A DNA stretch of 64,000 nt, from assembly GCF_014596575.1 (NCBI RefSeq), contig NZ_NASZ01000020.1, positions 23,717 through 87,716 on the forward strand. Direction: 5' to 3'. The notes under the pieces were generated by a model that did no database searches, was not told the origin of the DNA, and saw nothing but the letters and a program-made list of their open reading frames with translations. Below, piece after piece: positions 36,063-45,230 of this stretch (its first letter is position 1; every line of letters begins with the position of its first letter). This DNA comes from Flavobacterium pokkalii. Its GTDB lineage: Bacteria; Bacteroidota; Bacteroidia; Flavobacteriales; Flavobacteriaceae. A program made the translations under genes and the position numbers.

Positions 36063-39000
36063 TTGAGAAAAGTTTTTTTTGTTGCTATTTTTTGTTTCAT
36101 TTTTAAAAATTCTTTAGCACAGCCTTTGGGGGTTTTAAAGCATTTTTCTCATGATGTAAAGTTAAGTCAGTCACATATTCTGGAAATTCAACAGGATGAA
36201 AAAGGATTTATGTGGCTCGGTACCTACAACGGATTAATTCGATACGATGGCAATAATTTTCAAAATTTTGAAGTATTACGTAGAGGTAATCTAAATCTCT
36301 CTTCTAATCGGGTTTCCAGTTTTCAATTTGATAAGAGTGGCAGAATTTGGATTAAGTCGGAGCAAAATGAAGTTTATTATTTTGATTCAAAAAACCTGAG
36401 TTTTCATTATCCGATTGAGGCTAAGAATACCGCTTTAGAATCCACTATATTTAAAGATTACAAATTGATGCCTTCGGGTCGGGTGTGGTTGTTTCCAGAA
36501 GCCAAAAATCAAATGGTTGTTTTAGAAAAAAACAATGAAATAAAAAGAATAAACTTTAATTTCTCAAAACTCAGAGACTGTCAAATACAGGAAATATTTG
36601 AAGATTCAACAGGAACAACCTGGTTTTTGACCAATTTTGGAATTTGCAGATTGCAAAAAAATGCCGTTCGACCAGAATATTTGTTTTTTAATATGAGTCG
36701 ACCTTCGGGAAAATCTTATTCTTTTAAAGTTGTAGCCGAAATTAATGAAGAATTATGGTTTGGTGGAACCAATGGAAAGCTAAGTCGCTATTCTAAGAAA
36801 TCATCCACTTTTTTTGATATTGCTACCGGAATTTATTCGGATATTGAAAAAATTAAGCCTATAACTGCGACTAAGATTCTTATTGTAAGTCAAGAAGACG
36901 GCTTTGCAATCTATGATAGTAAATCAGGGAAAATAAGCGTTCATAATGCAAAAACGCTGCAAGGATTTCCATCGGGACCCATAAAATATATGGGATTAAC
37001 GCATGGCAGACAATTTTGGTTTGAAGCTTCAAAATCTGGAATTTTTCAATTTGATATAGTAAGGGGTAAATTAAAACATATGTTGGTCGATTTTAGTGAT
37101 CCTACTGCAATAAATATCAAGCGAAAAACCTTTTTTCTGAGAGCTGCCGATGGTACGGTCTGGATTCAACCCAAAGATGGTTCTCTGGGCTATTGGGATG
37201 AAAAACAAAATCAATTGTTTTCTATTTCTCACTGCATGAAGCAATCAATAGAGGAGGTGTCTGATGTGATGCATGCCGCTACCTTTGATAAATCAGGAAA
37301 TTTATGGTTTTGTTCCTATCGAAAAGGGCTGGATTTAATGATTTTTAAAAGCAAAAAATTCAAAACCTTAAATCTGGAGGCGGCCCAAAACCGTCAAAAA
37401 AACAATGTGAGGAGTCTTATGCAGGATCGCAACGGAACCTTATGGGTGGCTTGCAGGAACCAAAAGATTAGTCTATTTGATAAAAATAAAAGAAAGATAG
37501 GTTTCTTAGGGGCCAATGGAACTTTGTCTGCTGCTAGTCCAGGATGGGGAGCAGATGTTTATCATACTTTTCAGGACAAAAGAGGACGGGTATGGGTTGG
37601 AACCAGAGGGAATGGACTGTATTGCTTGGTGCCTACTACCACTCCTTATTCGTATAAAGTATTGCATTATAAATACAGTGAAACAGACAAATATAGTATC
37701 AGTGCCAATGATATTTACAAAATATACCAATCGGCTTCTGGGAATATATTTGTGGCAACTTGGGGTGGAGGTCTTAATCTAATTCGGGAAAACAAGACCG
37801 GAATACGTTTTATTAATTTTAGAAACGAATGGAAAAAATACCCGATTAAGTCGGCTGATAGAGTACGCTCTATTGTTGAAAACAAGCAACAACAATTGTT
37901 CTTTGTTTCTTCGTATAAGTTGTTTTCGTTTTCAGAAAAAAACAAAAAACCAAATCAATTTCAGTTTAAAGAATTTCCGCAGGTATCAGGCAATGATATT
38001 TTGGATTTAATGATTACTTCCGAAAATAAATTGGCATTGGCTACAAATGGAAAGGGAGTGCAATTGGCTGATTTAGATTCTAAAGGTAATTTGGAGCTAC
38101 AATCTTTTAGTGAAGAATTTATCGGATTTCCTATGGATGAAGTGGTATCCATCCAGGAAGATAAGTCTGGGAAATTTTGGCTCATGGGCGACAATCAGTT
38201 GGTTCGTTTTGATGTCAAAAATAAAACGACCGAGAATTTTCCAGAATTAAAATCGCTACTAGGTAATGAAATTTTCTCTGAAGCAACGAAGTGTATACTC
38301 TCTACAGGAGAAATAGTTGTAGGTTATTCTAATGGTGCAGTTTATTTTAATCCTAATAAACTAAAACCATTAGCATTCAAACCTTATTTGGCAATTACAA
38401 GTTTTGCGATAAACAACAAAGAATTAGCAGAGCTTTATCCAGATATTCCAGCAAATCCAGATTTGCTAAAGGAAGTAACACTCGAGCATGATGAAAATTT
38501 TATTAGGATTCAATTTTCGGCTTTAGATTATGTAAAAAATGAAAACATTGTCTATCGTTACAAGCTGGAAGGAGTCGATAAACAATGGAATTATACCAAA
38601 GGAAGCCAGTCAATCAATTATACAAATCTGGGACGAGGAGAATACAAATTGATTGTATCCTCTACCAATGATCACAATTTATGGGTTAACAATGATAGAG
38701 AAATTACCATAAATATCCGCCCATCAATTTGGTGGTCAAATTTGGCAATTTTGCTCTATTTAGTAATAGGTTATGGATTGTTTTTGTTGGTACGTAGAAC
38801 TATTTCTACTATTCTAAAATTGCGTAATGATGTTCAAATTGAAAAGCAGGTATCAGAATTAAAGCTAAAGTTTTTTACTGATATTTCACATGAAATTAGA
38901 ACACCTCTAACGATGATTACGGCTCCGGTTGAAAAAATGTTAGCCGATAAAGAAGTACCGGAAACGGTTAAAAAGCAACTGGAATTGGTTGAAAGAAGTA

Positions 39001-40403
39001 CCAATAGATTACTCAATCTGGTCAATCAGATTTTGGATTTAAGAAGAATTCAAAATAGAAAATTAGAAGTTCAGGAAATTAATTTGGGGCAGTTTGCGGC
39101 CAAAGTATGTGATAATTTCAGTGAAATAAGTCTGCAGCGTAAAATTCGTTTAAAATTGAAAGTGTTTGCACAACATCCATTTATTTGGGCTGATGCGGAT
39201 AGTCTGGACAAAATTATGGTGAATTTAATTTCTAATGCTTTCAAATATTGTCGTAGTGGAGATTCGATTGAAGTTGTTGTTGATGAAACGGATAACAAAC
39301 TCGTGCTAAAAATTAGGGATAATGGTCCGGGAATAAGTCCGGTTTTGCAAAAAAAATTATTTGTACGTTTTTCCAATTACAATGAAAATCCAAATAATCC
39401 CAGTACAGGAATTGGACTCTCTATTGTTAAGGATTTAGTTGAAAAACATCATGCAACTATTACAGTCGATAGTACTGTTGGTAAAGGGACTTGTTTTCAG
39501 CTTAATTTTTCAAGGGGATATATGCATTTTGGTGATGAGGTTAATCTTATGTTTGAGGAAGAATTGCATGAGAATTCAATAGAAAATAATTTACAGCAAG
39601 ATTTTGAAAATATTGAAAAAGAAGAACATCGAAAAGATAAGTTTGTAGGTCTTATTGTGGAAGATGATCCTGAATTGCAGAGTTTCATCGTTTCGATGCT
39701 TGAGGAGGAATATACGATTCATGTAGCCGAGAATGGTATAGAAGGTCATTTGAAAGCTGCCCGATTGAGTCCTGATTTTATAATAAGCGATGTAATGATG
39801 CCACAGATGGATGGTATTGAAATGTTGCGATTGATTCGAAATAATTTAGTAACGAGTCATATTCCTGTTATTTTACTGAGTGCTAAAACAGCTATAGAAA
39901 CCAAGTTGGAAGGATTAGAATACGGTGCTGATGAATATTTAGAAAAACCTTTTAATGTAAGTTATTTGAAAGCACGTATTAAAAATGTGCTGGAACAACG
40001 CAAAAGATTACAACTTTTATATTCAAGCGGGAATATTGTCGAGATTTCAAATGAAGAACCATTACAAATTTCGAATCAGGATCATAAATTTATGTTTGAG
40101 GTAATCAAATTGATAAAGGAAAATATCTCCAAAACCGATTTTTCGGTTGAAGAATTAGGGAAATTGATGCGAATGTCCAGAGCCAGTTTTTTTAATAAAC
40201 TGAAAGATTTAACGGGAGTTTCTCCTGTAGTTTTTATTCGGGACATTCGATTGAATGAAGCGGCTGAAATGTTGAAAAAGGATGATTTATTAATCAAGGA
40301 AATTTGTTTTGAAGTAGGTTTTAGTGATCTCAAATATTTTGGAAAATGTTTTAAATCAAAATTTAATTATACGCCGGCAGAATATCGCCGTCTGTACAAA
40401 TAG
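36063..40403 (+). CDS. Hybrid two-component system sensor/regulator (HTCS), second, TTG start
   Basis: 1,446 residues. No in-frame ATG lies between the upstream stop (36042) and the signal peptide, so the start is the TTG at 36063: (M)RKVFFVAIFCFIFKNSLAQ. A propeller with many repeats (KGFMWLGTYNGLIRYDG and relatives) fills about 25-780. Next are a Y_Y_Y domain (about 800-870), a membrane helix LAILLYLVIGYGLFLLV, a kinase with H943 in ISHEIRTPLTMI, an HATPase, a receiver with D1243 in IISDVMMPQMDG, and an AraC HTH ending VGFSDLKYFGKCF. It directly precedes the SusCD pectin operon, its probable target. Some 220 residues longer than the first HTCS. Confidence 0.92.
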   Translation: MRKVFFVAIFCFIFKNSLAQPLGVLKHFSHDVKLSQSHILEIQQDEKGFMWLGTYNGLIRYDGNNFQNFEVLRRGNLNLSSNRVSSFQFDKSGRIWIKSEQNEVYYFDSKNLSFHYPIEAKNTALESTIFKDYKLMPSGRVWLFPEAKNQMVVLEKNNEIKRINFNFSKLRDCQIQEIFEDSTGTTWFLTNFGICRLQKNAVRPEYLFFNMSRPSGKSYSFKVVAEINEELWFGGTNGKLSRYSKKSSTFFDIATGIYSDIEKIKPITATKILIVSQEDGFAIYDSKSGKISVHNAKTLQGFPSGPIKYMGLTHGRQFWFEASKSGIFQFDIVRGKLKHMLVDFSDPTAINIKRKTFFLRAADGTVWIQPKDGSLGYWDEKQNQLFSISHCMKQSIEEVSDVMHAATFDKSGNLWFCSYRKGLDLMIFKSKKFKTLNLEAAQNRQKNNVRSLMQDRNGTLWVACRNQKISLFDKNKRKIGFLGANGTLSAASPGWGADVYHTFQDKRGRVWVGTRGNGLYCLVPTTTPYSYKVLHYKYSETDKYSISANDIYKIYQSASGNIFVATWGGGLNLIRENKTGIRFINFRNEWKKYPIKSADRVRSIVENKQQQLFFVSSYKLFSFSEKNKKPNQFQFKEFPQVSGNDILDLMITSENKLALATNGKGVQLADLDSKGNLELQSFSEEFIGFPMDEVVSIQEDKSGKFWLMGDNQLVRFDVKNKTTENFPELKSLLGNEIFSEATKCILSTGEIVVGYSNGAVYFNPNKLKPLAFKPYLAITSFAINNKELAELYPDIPANPDLLKEVTLEHDENFIRIQFSALDYVKNENIVYRYKLEGVDKQWNYTKGSQSINYTNLGRGEYKLIVSSTNDHNLWVNNDREITINIRPSIWWSNLAILLYLVIGYGLFLLVRRTISTILKLRNDVQIEKQVSELKLKFFTDISHEIRTPLTMITAPVEKMLADKEVPETVKKQLELVERSTNRLLNLVNQILDLRRIQNRKLEVQEINLGQFAAKVCDNFSEISLQRKIRLKLKVFAQHPFIWADADSLDKIMVNLISNAFKYCRSGDSIEVVVDETDNKLVLKIRDNGPGISPVLQKKLFVRFSNYNENPNNPSTGIGLSIVKDLVEKHHATITVDSTVGKGTCFQLNFSRGYMHFGDEVNLMFEEELHENSIENNLQQDFENIEKEEHRKDKFVGLIVEDDPELQSFIVSMLEEEYTIHVAENGIEGHLKAARLSPDFIISDVMMPQMDGIEMLRLIRNNLVTSHIPVILLSAKTAIETKLEGLEYGADEYLEKPFNVSYLKARIKNVLEQRKRLQLLYSSGNIVEISNEEPLQISNQDHKFMFEVIKLIKENISKTDFSVEELGKLMRMSRASFFNKLKDLTGVSPVVFIRDIRLNEAAEMLKKDDLLIKEICFEVGFSDLKYFGKCFKSKFNYTPAEYRRLYK

Positions 40404-40428
40404 AATAGTTTTAGTTAGTTTTTTTTGG

Positions 40429-40470
40429 GGTTCATAAACAAAATATTTTGTTTATGAACCTTTCTTTTTT
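40429..40470 (+). terminator. Terminator: perfect 32-bp palindrome
   Basis: GGTTCATAAACAAAAT followed directly by its complement ATTTTGTTTATGAACC (40429-40460), then a T-rich run. Ends the HTCS2 transcript; its symmetry could also suit a dimeric regulator. Confidence 0.8.
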
Positions 40471-40891
40471 TGGGGTTACTTGTTCCTCTTTTTGAATATT
40501 GATAAGGACTAAATAAGATCAGGAAGAGAATTAAGAGTCTTGTTATTGGTTGTTTTTTAAGAGTATTTTTTTAGTATCTGTTTTTAATACTCTTTTTATT
40601 CGTTTTTTATAGTTAATTATTTGTTTTCAAGGCTTTTGATGTTGTTTTTGTCTTGGTATATTACATAAGAAAAAACATCTTTTTCTATTGGTTTTAGATA
40701 AATACCCCTTCTTTTTTATCAATTTACCTACCCTTTTTTTTTGTTTGTACGAGCTGCGAATTCAATTAGTTAAACCACCCTTATTGAAAAGCAATTTGTC
40801 CACCTTATTCGCTTTTACTCTAATTAGTTTTACATAAACCAAAAAGTCTTTTAAGACAGTTTTAACTAATCACTTAATAAATAATTAAATT

Positions 40892-41119
40892 ATGGAACAA
40901 ACCAACACTTGCATACCGATGCTTTTTATAGTTAGTATGTTATTAGTGTCTTTTCTCAAAAACAGCAAACTGGAAATTAGATTATCTCCGGATAATAAAT
41001 GGAAAACCAAAAACTTCAGCAGGCAAATTACAATTGCTGCCTTGGTCTGGAATTCTCTTCCAAAATCGAGGATTACGGCTGTGAACATTGATTTGAACTT
41101 TAGCAATTTTCAATTTTAA
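40892..41119 (+). CDS. Short open frame, uncertain
   Basis: A 75-codon frame from the ATG at 40892, beginning MEQTNTCIPMLFIVSMLLVS, then a polar half ending NIDLNFSNFQF. It could be a small exported protein, but the hydrophobic part is short and the frame lies in what looks like the leader of the SusCD operon. A similar-length frame exists on the opposite strand (40885-41106). I recognise no family, and it may be non-coding. Confidence 0.2.
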   Translation: MEQTNTCIPMLFIVSMLLVSFLKNSKLEIRLSPDNKWKTKNFSRQITIAALVWNSLPKSRITAVNIDLNFSNFQF

Positions 41120-41125
41120 AAAGAA

Positions 41126-41968
41126 ATGATGATGAAAAAGATACTAAACAAAATTTTGACGTATGGTGCTTTATTGTTTTTGATTACAAGTTGTGAGAAG
41201 GACGAATTAAAATACGATACCTCAGTAGTCAGTAATTTTGAAATTCAATTAAATGACGAACCATGGAGTTTGAATACAGGGATTTCAACTAAGCCTATTT
41301 TTATTTACAAAAGTGATGGGGAATTTTTTGCTAATTATAGTTCACATTATCGTTTTGCATTAGAAAATGGGACTTATAAATTCTTAGCAACCGATATCCC
41401 GGATCAAATGGTTCCTCATCCTGTGAATTTGAACGATTTGATTATTCCGCAGGCAGTCAATGCCGATCAACCGGTCAAAATTTCTGCGGCAATACCATAT
41501 CAGTCTCCTTTCAAAGACTTGCTTACAATGAATATCTTAACTCGTTCGGGTATTTTGCGATTAAAAGCAAAGGATATAACTGCAGACCCAAGTTATACCA
41601 ATATTAAAGCGATTGTAACCGTAAAACGAAATGGATATAAAGTGGTAGATGAAACTTTTGTGCAACAAGACATGAACGTTGCAAGAACAAAAAAGACAAC
41701 CACTGGAGGAATCAATTATACCGATGATTTTATTGTTTTTCAAACAGATGAAACAGCAAATGAAGTTCGTGTCCACTTGGAATTTATGAATGACAATATG
41801 GAAGTTTTACAAACTAAAGAAATAGCAGGTTCTTTCCCAATTGTTGCTAATGGTGTCACTCAAATCAATTTCAATCTGAATGATCCTGATACTGCCATTA
41901 TAACAAACTATGAGACTACAATCAATGGTGAAGTTTATACGGCAGCAAAGAAATTCAATCAGAAATAA
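41126..41968 (+). CDS. SusCD-associated lipoprotein of unknown family
   Basis: 280 residues. A lipoprotein signal (ILTYGALLFLITSCEKDE) places Cys near residue 24. The mature part is beta-rich, with two probable beta-sandwich domains: the first about 30-130 (SNFEIQLNDEPWSLNTGIST), the second about 140-270 (SGILRLKAKDITADPSYTNI and DETANEVRVHLEFMND). It resembles in general form the fimbrillin- or SusE-like lipoproteins that precede some SusC/SusD pairs, but I cannot place it in a named family. It is the first gene of the operon, 40 bp from SusC, so a surface role in glycan binding is plausible. Confidence 0.75.
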   Translation: MMMKKILNKILTYGALLFLITSCEKDELKYDTSVVSNFEIQLNDEPWSLNTGISTKPIFIYKSDGEFFANYSSHYRFALENGTYKFLATDIPDQMVPHPVNLNDLIIPQAVNADQPVKISAAIPYQSPFKDLLTMNILTRSGILRLKAKDITADPSYTNIKAIVTVKRNGYKVVDETFVQQDMNVARTKKTTTGGINYTDDFIVFQTDETANEVRVHLEFMNDNMEVLQTKEIAGSFPIVANGVTQINFNLNDPDTAIITNYETTINGEVYTAAKKFNQK

Positions 41969-42008
41969 TAAACAGACTTAAAAATAACTTTATATAAACA
42001 TTCTAGTT

Positions 42009-45000
42009 ATGACGATAAATAAATATATCGTGAGCGTTTTAGCTGTTTTGCTTTTGGCATTTAATAGTTATGCTCAGGAAAAAGTAACTGTAACCGGTGT
42101 GGTAAGAGATAAAACAGGTTCAATTCCTTCTGCTACAGTTGTTGTAGTCAATCAGAATACTAATACTACTACAGATATTGATGGAAAATTTTCTATAAAA
42201 GTAAATGATCCCAAAACTGCTGTTTTGTTAGTTAGATTTATTGGTATGAATGATGTTACAGTGCCTCTAAAAGGTCGTACTTCAGGTATCGATGTTCAAA
42301 TGAAAGAATCAAACAGTGAATTAAATGAAGTGGTAGTCATTGGATACGGTACACAAAAGCGTGGAAATCTTACCGGAGCCATTTCCAGTATTAAAGGTTC
42401 TGAATTAGCCAAAGTACCTACTGCTTCTGTAGCTGAAGCCTTAGTGGGTAAATTGCCAGGGGTGCAGGTTACGTCTGCAGACGGATCTCCGGGATCTGAA
42501 ATCATGATTCGAATTCGTGGTGGAGGTTCAGTTACTCAGGATAATTCCCCATTAATTTTAGTGGATGGTTTTGAGGTAGCTAACTTAAATGATATTCCGC
42601 CTACAGACATTGAGTCGGTTGAGGTGTTGAAAGATGCTGCTTCTACTGCTATTTATGGTGCTCGTGGAGCTAACGGAGTAGTATTGGTAACTACCAAGAA
42701 ACCAAAAGCAGGGAGAATTTCAGTAAATGTGAATAGTTACATGCAAATTAAAACTTTAGCAAATCGTTTGGATGTGATGGATCCTTATGAATTTGTAATG
42801 ATGCAATATGAATATGAGCGTCAGCGTAATTCTAATCCAACAGCTTTCTTTAATCGTTACGGTCGTGCTAATGAATTATACATTTATCAGGGAAACAAAG
42901 GAATTGACTGGCAGGATGAAATTTTTGGAAGCAATCCTGTGGCAAAATATACCGATTTAAGTTTACTTGGAGGAAGCGAGAGCACTAAATATAAATTTGC
43001 GCTTGTGAATCAGGATCAGCCTGGAGTATTAATTGGTAGTGGAATGAAACAAACTAACCTAAACTTCATGATGACGACTAAGTTATCTGATAAATTCACT
43101 TTTGAGTTTCAAACCCGTTTAATCAATCAAACGATTAATGGTTCAGGTACCGAAGGAGTTAGTTTATTAAATACTTTACGTCAGGCACCAACTCTTGGTT
43201 TAGAAGAGTACATGACTTTACCGGAAGATAATACTTATTTTGATCCGGAAGATTATCAGCCTACAGTGCGTTTTAATCCTAAACAGGAAGCAGAGAAAAA
43301 TTATCGTAAGCGCAATACTCGTACATTTAATACTACAGGAGCTTTAACTTGGAATATTATTAATGGCTTGAGTCTTCGTAGTATGTTTGGGTATGAATAT
43401 AAATATAGTGAAGACGGTCGTTTTTGGGGTACAGATACAAAAACAGCAAATGCTAACAATAATCAGCCAGTTACTTATTGGTCGATGTCTCAAAGCCCAA
43501 GATGGCAATTCAGTAATGTTTTAAATTATAATTATAAATGGAAAGACGTTCATGATTTTCAATTTATGGTAGGACAGGAGATGAAAAATCAGGAAAGTTA
43601 TGGTAAGTATTACCGTAGTCGTTATTTCCCTGAAGACATCTCAGGAGCCAAAGCATTGGATAATCTGGCTTTAGGAACTCCTTATGAAAATGGTTCTTCG
43701 GCAGGATCTCCAAATCGTATTTCGTCATTTTTTGGTCGTGTAAATTACGGTTTTGATGATAAATATTTAGCTTCTTTTACCGCTCGTACCGATGGTTCGA
43801 CAAAGTTTGGTCCGGGTAACCGTTGGGGAATTTTCCCGGCTGCTGCTTTAGGTTGGAGAGTTTCTAATGAAGACTTTTTGAAAGACAGTAAAGTGATTTC
43901 CAACTTAAAAGTTCGTTTGAGTTATGGAGTTTCCGGTAATGATAGAATTAATGGGGATTTGTATGCGAAATATTATGGAGTGTCCCGTGATCGTTCTGTA
44001 GGTTGGGGCGAAGAGAATCATTACTACTACAATTTTTACAATACCAATTTTTTAAATAATCCGGATGTAAAATGGGAAACAACTTATACCAGAAACTTAG
44101 GTTTTGATTTTGGATTTTTTAAAGAGCGTATAACGGGTAATATCGAATTTTATAAAAATACGGTAAAAGATTTGTTAGTACCTTCTGATATTCCGGGTGC
44201 TTCAGGATTTACAAAAATCATGAAAAATGTAGGTCAAACATCTAATAAAGGATTAGAGTTTGCTGTCAATGCTAACGTAGTTCGTAAAAAAGATTTTCAA
44301 TTGGATGTGAATTTTAATATTGGTTTTAACAAAAACAAAATTGACAAATTAGCCAGTGGTGAAGAAGAATGGATTTTAAGTTCAGGATGGGCAGGAACAC
44401 AATTGTTAAATGACGATGATTATCGTGCTTATGTTGGGGGACAAAAAGGTTTGATTTATGGTTTTGTAAATGATGGATTCTATACGATGGATGATTTTGA
44501 ATCATTCGACCCATTAACCAGAACTTGGAAATTAAAAGAAGGAGTTGTGAACTCTAAAAACCTTTCGGGAGATCCTCGTCCGGGTAATGCTAAGTTCAAA
44601 AAATTGACTCCTATTGATTTAACAGACCCTAATACTTTCGTGATTGGTGATCAGGATAGAAAAGTTATCGGAAATACTAATCCAAAATATTCCGGAGGTT
44701 TTGGTTTGAACGCTACTTATAAAAACTTCGATTTTTCAACTTTTTTCAACTTTATAGTTGGGTTTGATGTGTACAATGCCAATAAAATAATGATGACATC
44801 CTGGTATGATAATAATCAAAATAATTTAGGAATGGAAGTGGGATTAGACAAACGTTGGAGAAACTATGACGATATGGGGAATGAAATTCGTTACCAACCG
44901 GAAGTTTTAGCCAAGTTTAATGAAAACGCTACTATGTGGAATCCAACTTCTATAGGTCGTCCTATTGCGATGTCTTATGCTATTGAAAAAGGTACTTTCT

Positions 45001-45230
45001 TACGATTAAATACCCTTACAATTGGTTATACAATTCCTCAAAATTTGACTAAAAAAATCGGAATTAGCAGAGCTCGTTTTTACGCAACAGGTTCGAATTT
45101 ATTTGTATGGACCAATTATTCAGGTTATGATCCGGAGGTTAATTTAGAAACCGGTTTAACGCCTAATATCGATTATAATGCTTATCCAAGAACCAGAAAT
45201 TACACTTTTGGAGCGCAGTTATCATTTTAA
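42009..45230 (+). CDS. SusC-family TonB-dependent outer-membrane transporter
   Basis: 1,073 residues. Signal peptide (VLAVLLLAFNSYAQEK), then a CarboxypepD_reg-like Ig domain (GVVRDKTGSIPSATVVVVNQ), a TonB-box-like ELNEVVVIGYGTQKRG, the plug (LVDGFEVANLNDIPPTDIES) and a 22-strand barrel ending in the aromatic GAQLSF. SusC proteins form the barrel under a SusD lid and import oligosaccharides with energy from TonB. The stop overlaps the SusD start (TAATG). By context it should carry pectic oligosaccharides. Confidence 0.95.
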   Translation: MTINKYIVSVLAVLLLAFNSYAQEKVTVTGVVRDKTGSIPSATVVVVNQNTNTTTDIDGKFSIKVNDPKTAVLLVRFIGMNDVTVPLKGRTSGIDVQMKESNSELNEVVVIGYGTQKRGNLTGAISSIKGSELAKVPTASVAEALVGKLPGVQVTSADGSPGSEIMIRIRGGGSVTQDNSPLILVDGFEVANLNDIPPTDIESVEVLKDAASTAIYGARGANGVVLVTTKKPKAGRISVNVNSYMQIKTLANRLDVMDPYEFVMMQYEYERQRNSNPTAFFNRYGRANELYIYQGNKGIDWQDEIFGSNPVAKYTDLSLLGGSESTKYKFALVNQDQPGVLIGSGMKQTNLNFMMTTKLSDKFTFEFQTRLINQTINGSGTEGVSLLNTLRQAPTLGLEEYMTLPEDNTYFDPEDYQPTVRFNPKQEAEKNYRKRNTRTFNTTGALTWNIINGLSLRSMFGYEYKYSEDGRFWGTDTKTANANNNQPVTYWSMSQSPRWQFSNVLNYNYKWKDVHDFQFMVGQEMKNQESYGKYYRSRYFPEDISGAKALDNLALGTPYENGSSAGSPNRISSFFGRVNYGFDDKYLASFTARTDGSTKFGPGNRWGIFPAAALGWRVSNEDFLKDSKVISNLKVRLSYGVSGNDRINGDLYAKYYGVSRDRSVGWGEENHYYYNFYNTNFLNNPDVKWETTYTRNLGFDFGFFKERITGNIEFYKNTVKDLLVPSDIPGASGFTKIMKNVGQTSNKGLEFAVNANVVRKKDFQLDVNFNIGFNKNKIDKLASGEEEWILSSGWAGTQLLNDDDYRAYVGGQKGLIYGFVNDGFYTMDDFESFDPLTRTWKLKEGVVNSKNLSGDPRPGNAKFKKLTPIDLTDPNTFVIGDQDRKVIGNTNPKYSGGFGLNATYKNFDFSTFFNFIVGFDVYNANKIMMTSWYDNNQNNLGMEVGLDKRWRNYDDMGNEIRYQPEVLAKFNENATMWNPTSIGRPIAMSYAIEKGTFLRLNTLTIGYTIPQNLTKKIGISRARFYATGSNLFVWTNYSGYDPEVNLETGLTPNIDYNAYPRTRNYTFGAQLSF

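Larger units (their letters stand above)
40404..41125. promoter_or_regulatory. Long leader before the pectin SusCD operon
   Basis: 722 bp holding, in order, a terminator hairpin for HTCS2, two pairs of direct repeats that look like operator sites, and a weak 75-codon frame. TACCCCTTCTTTT (40703-40715) and TACCCTTTTTTTT (40729-40741) are 26 bp apart. CCACCCTTATT (40775-40785) and CCACCTTATT (40800-40809) are 25 bp apart. Spacing near two or two and a half helical turns is what a dimeric AraC-type domain could use. Candidate sites only. Confidence 0.45.
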
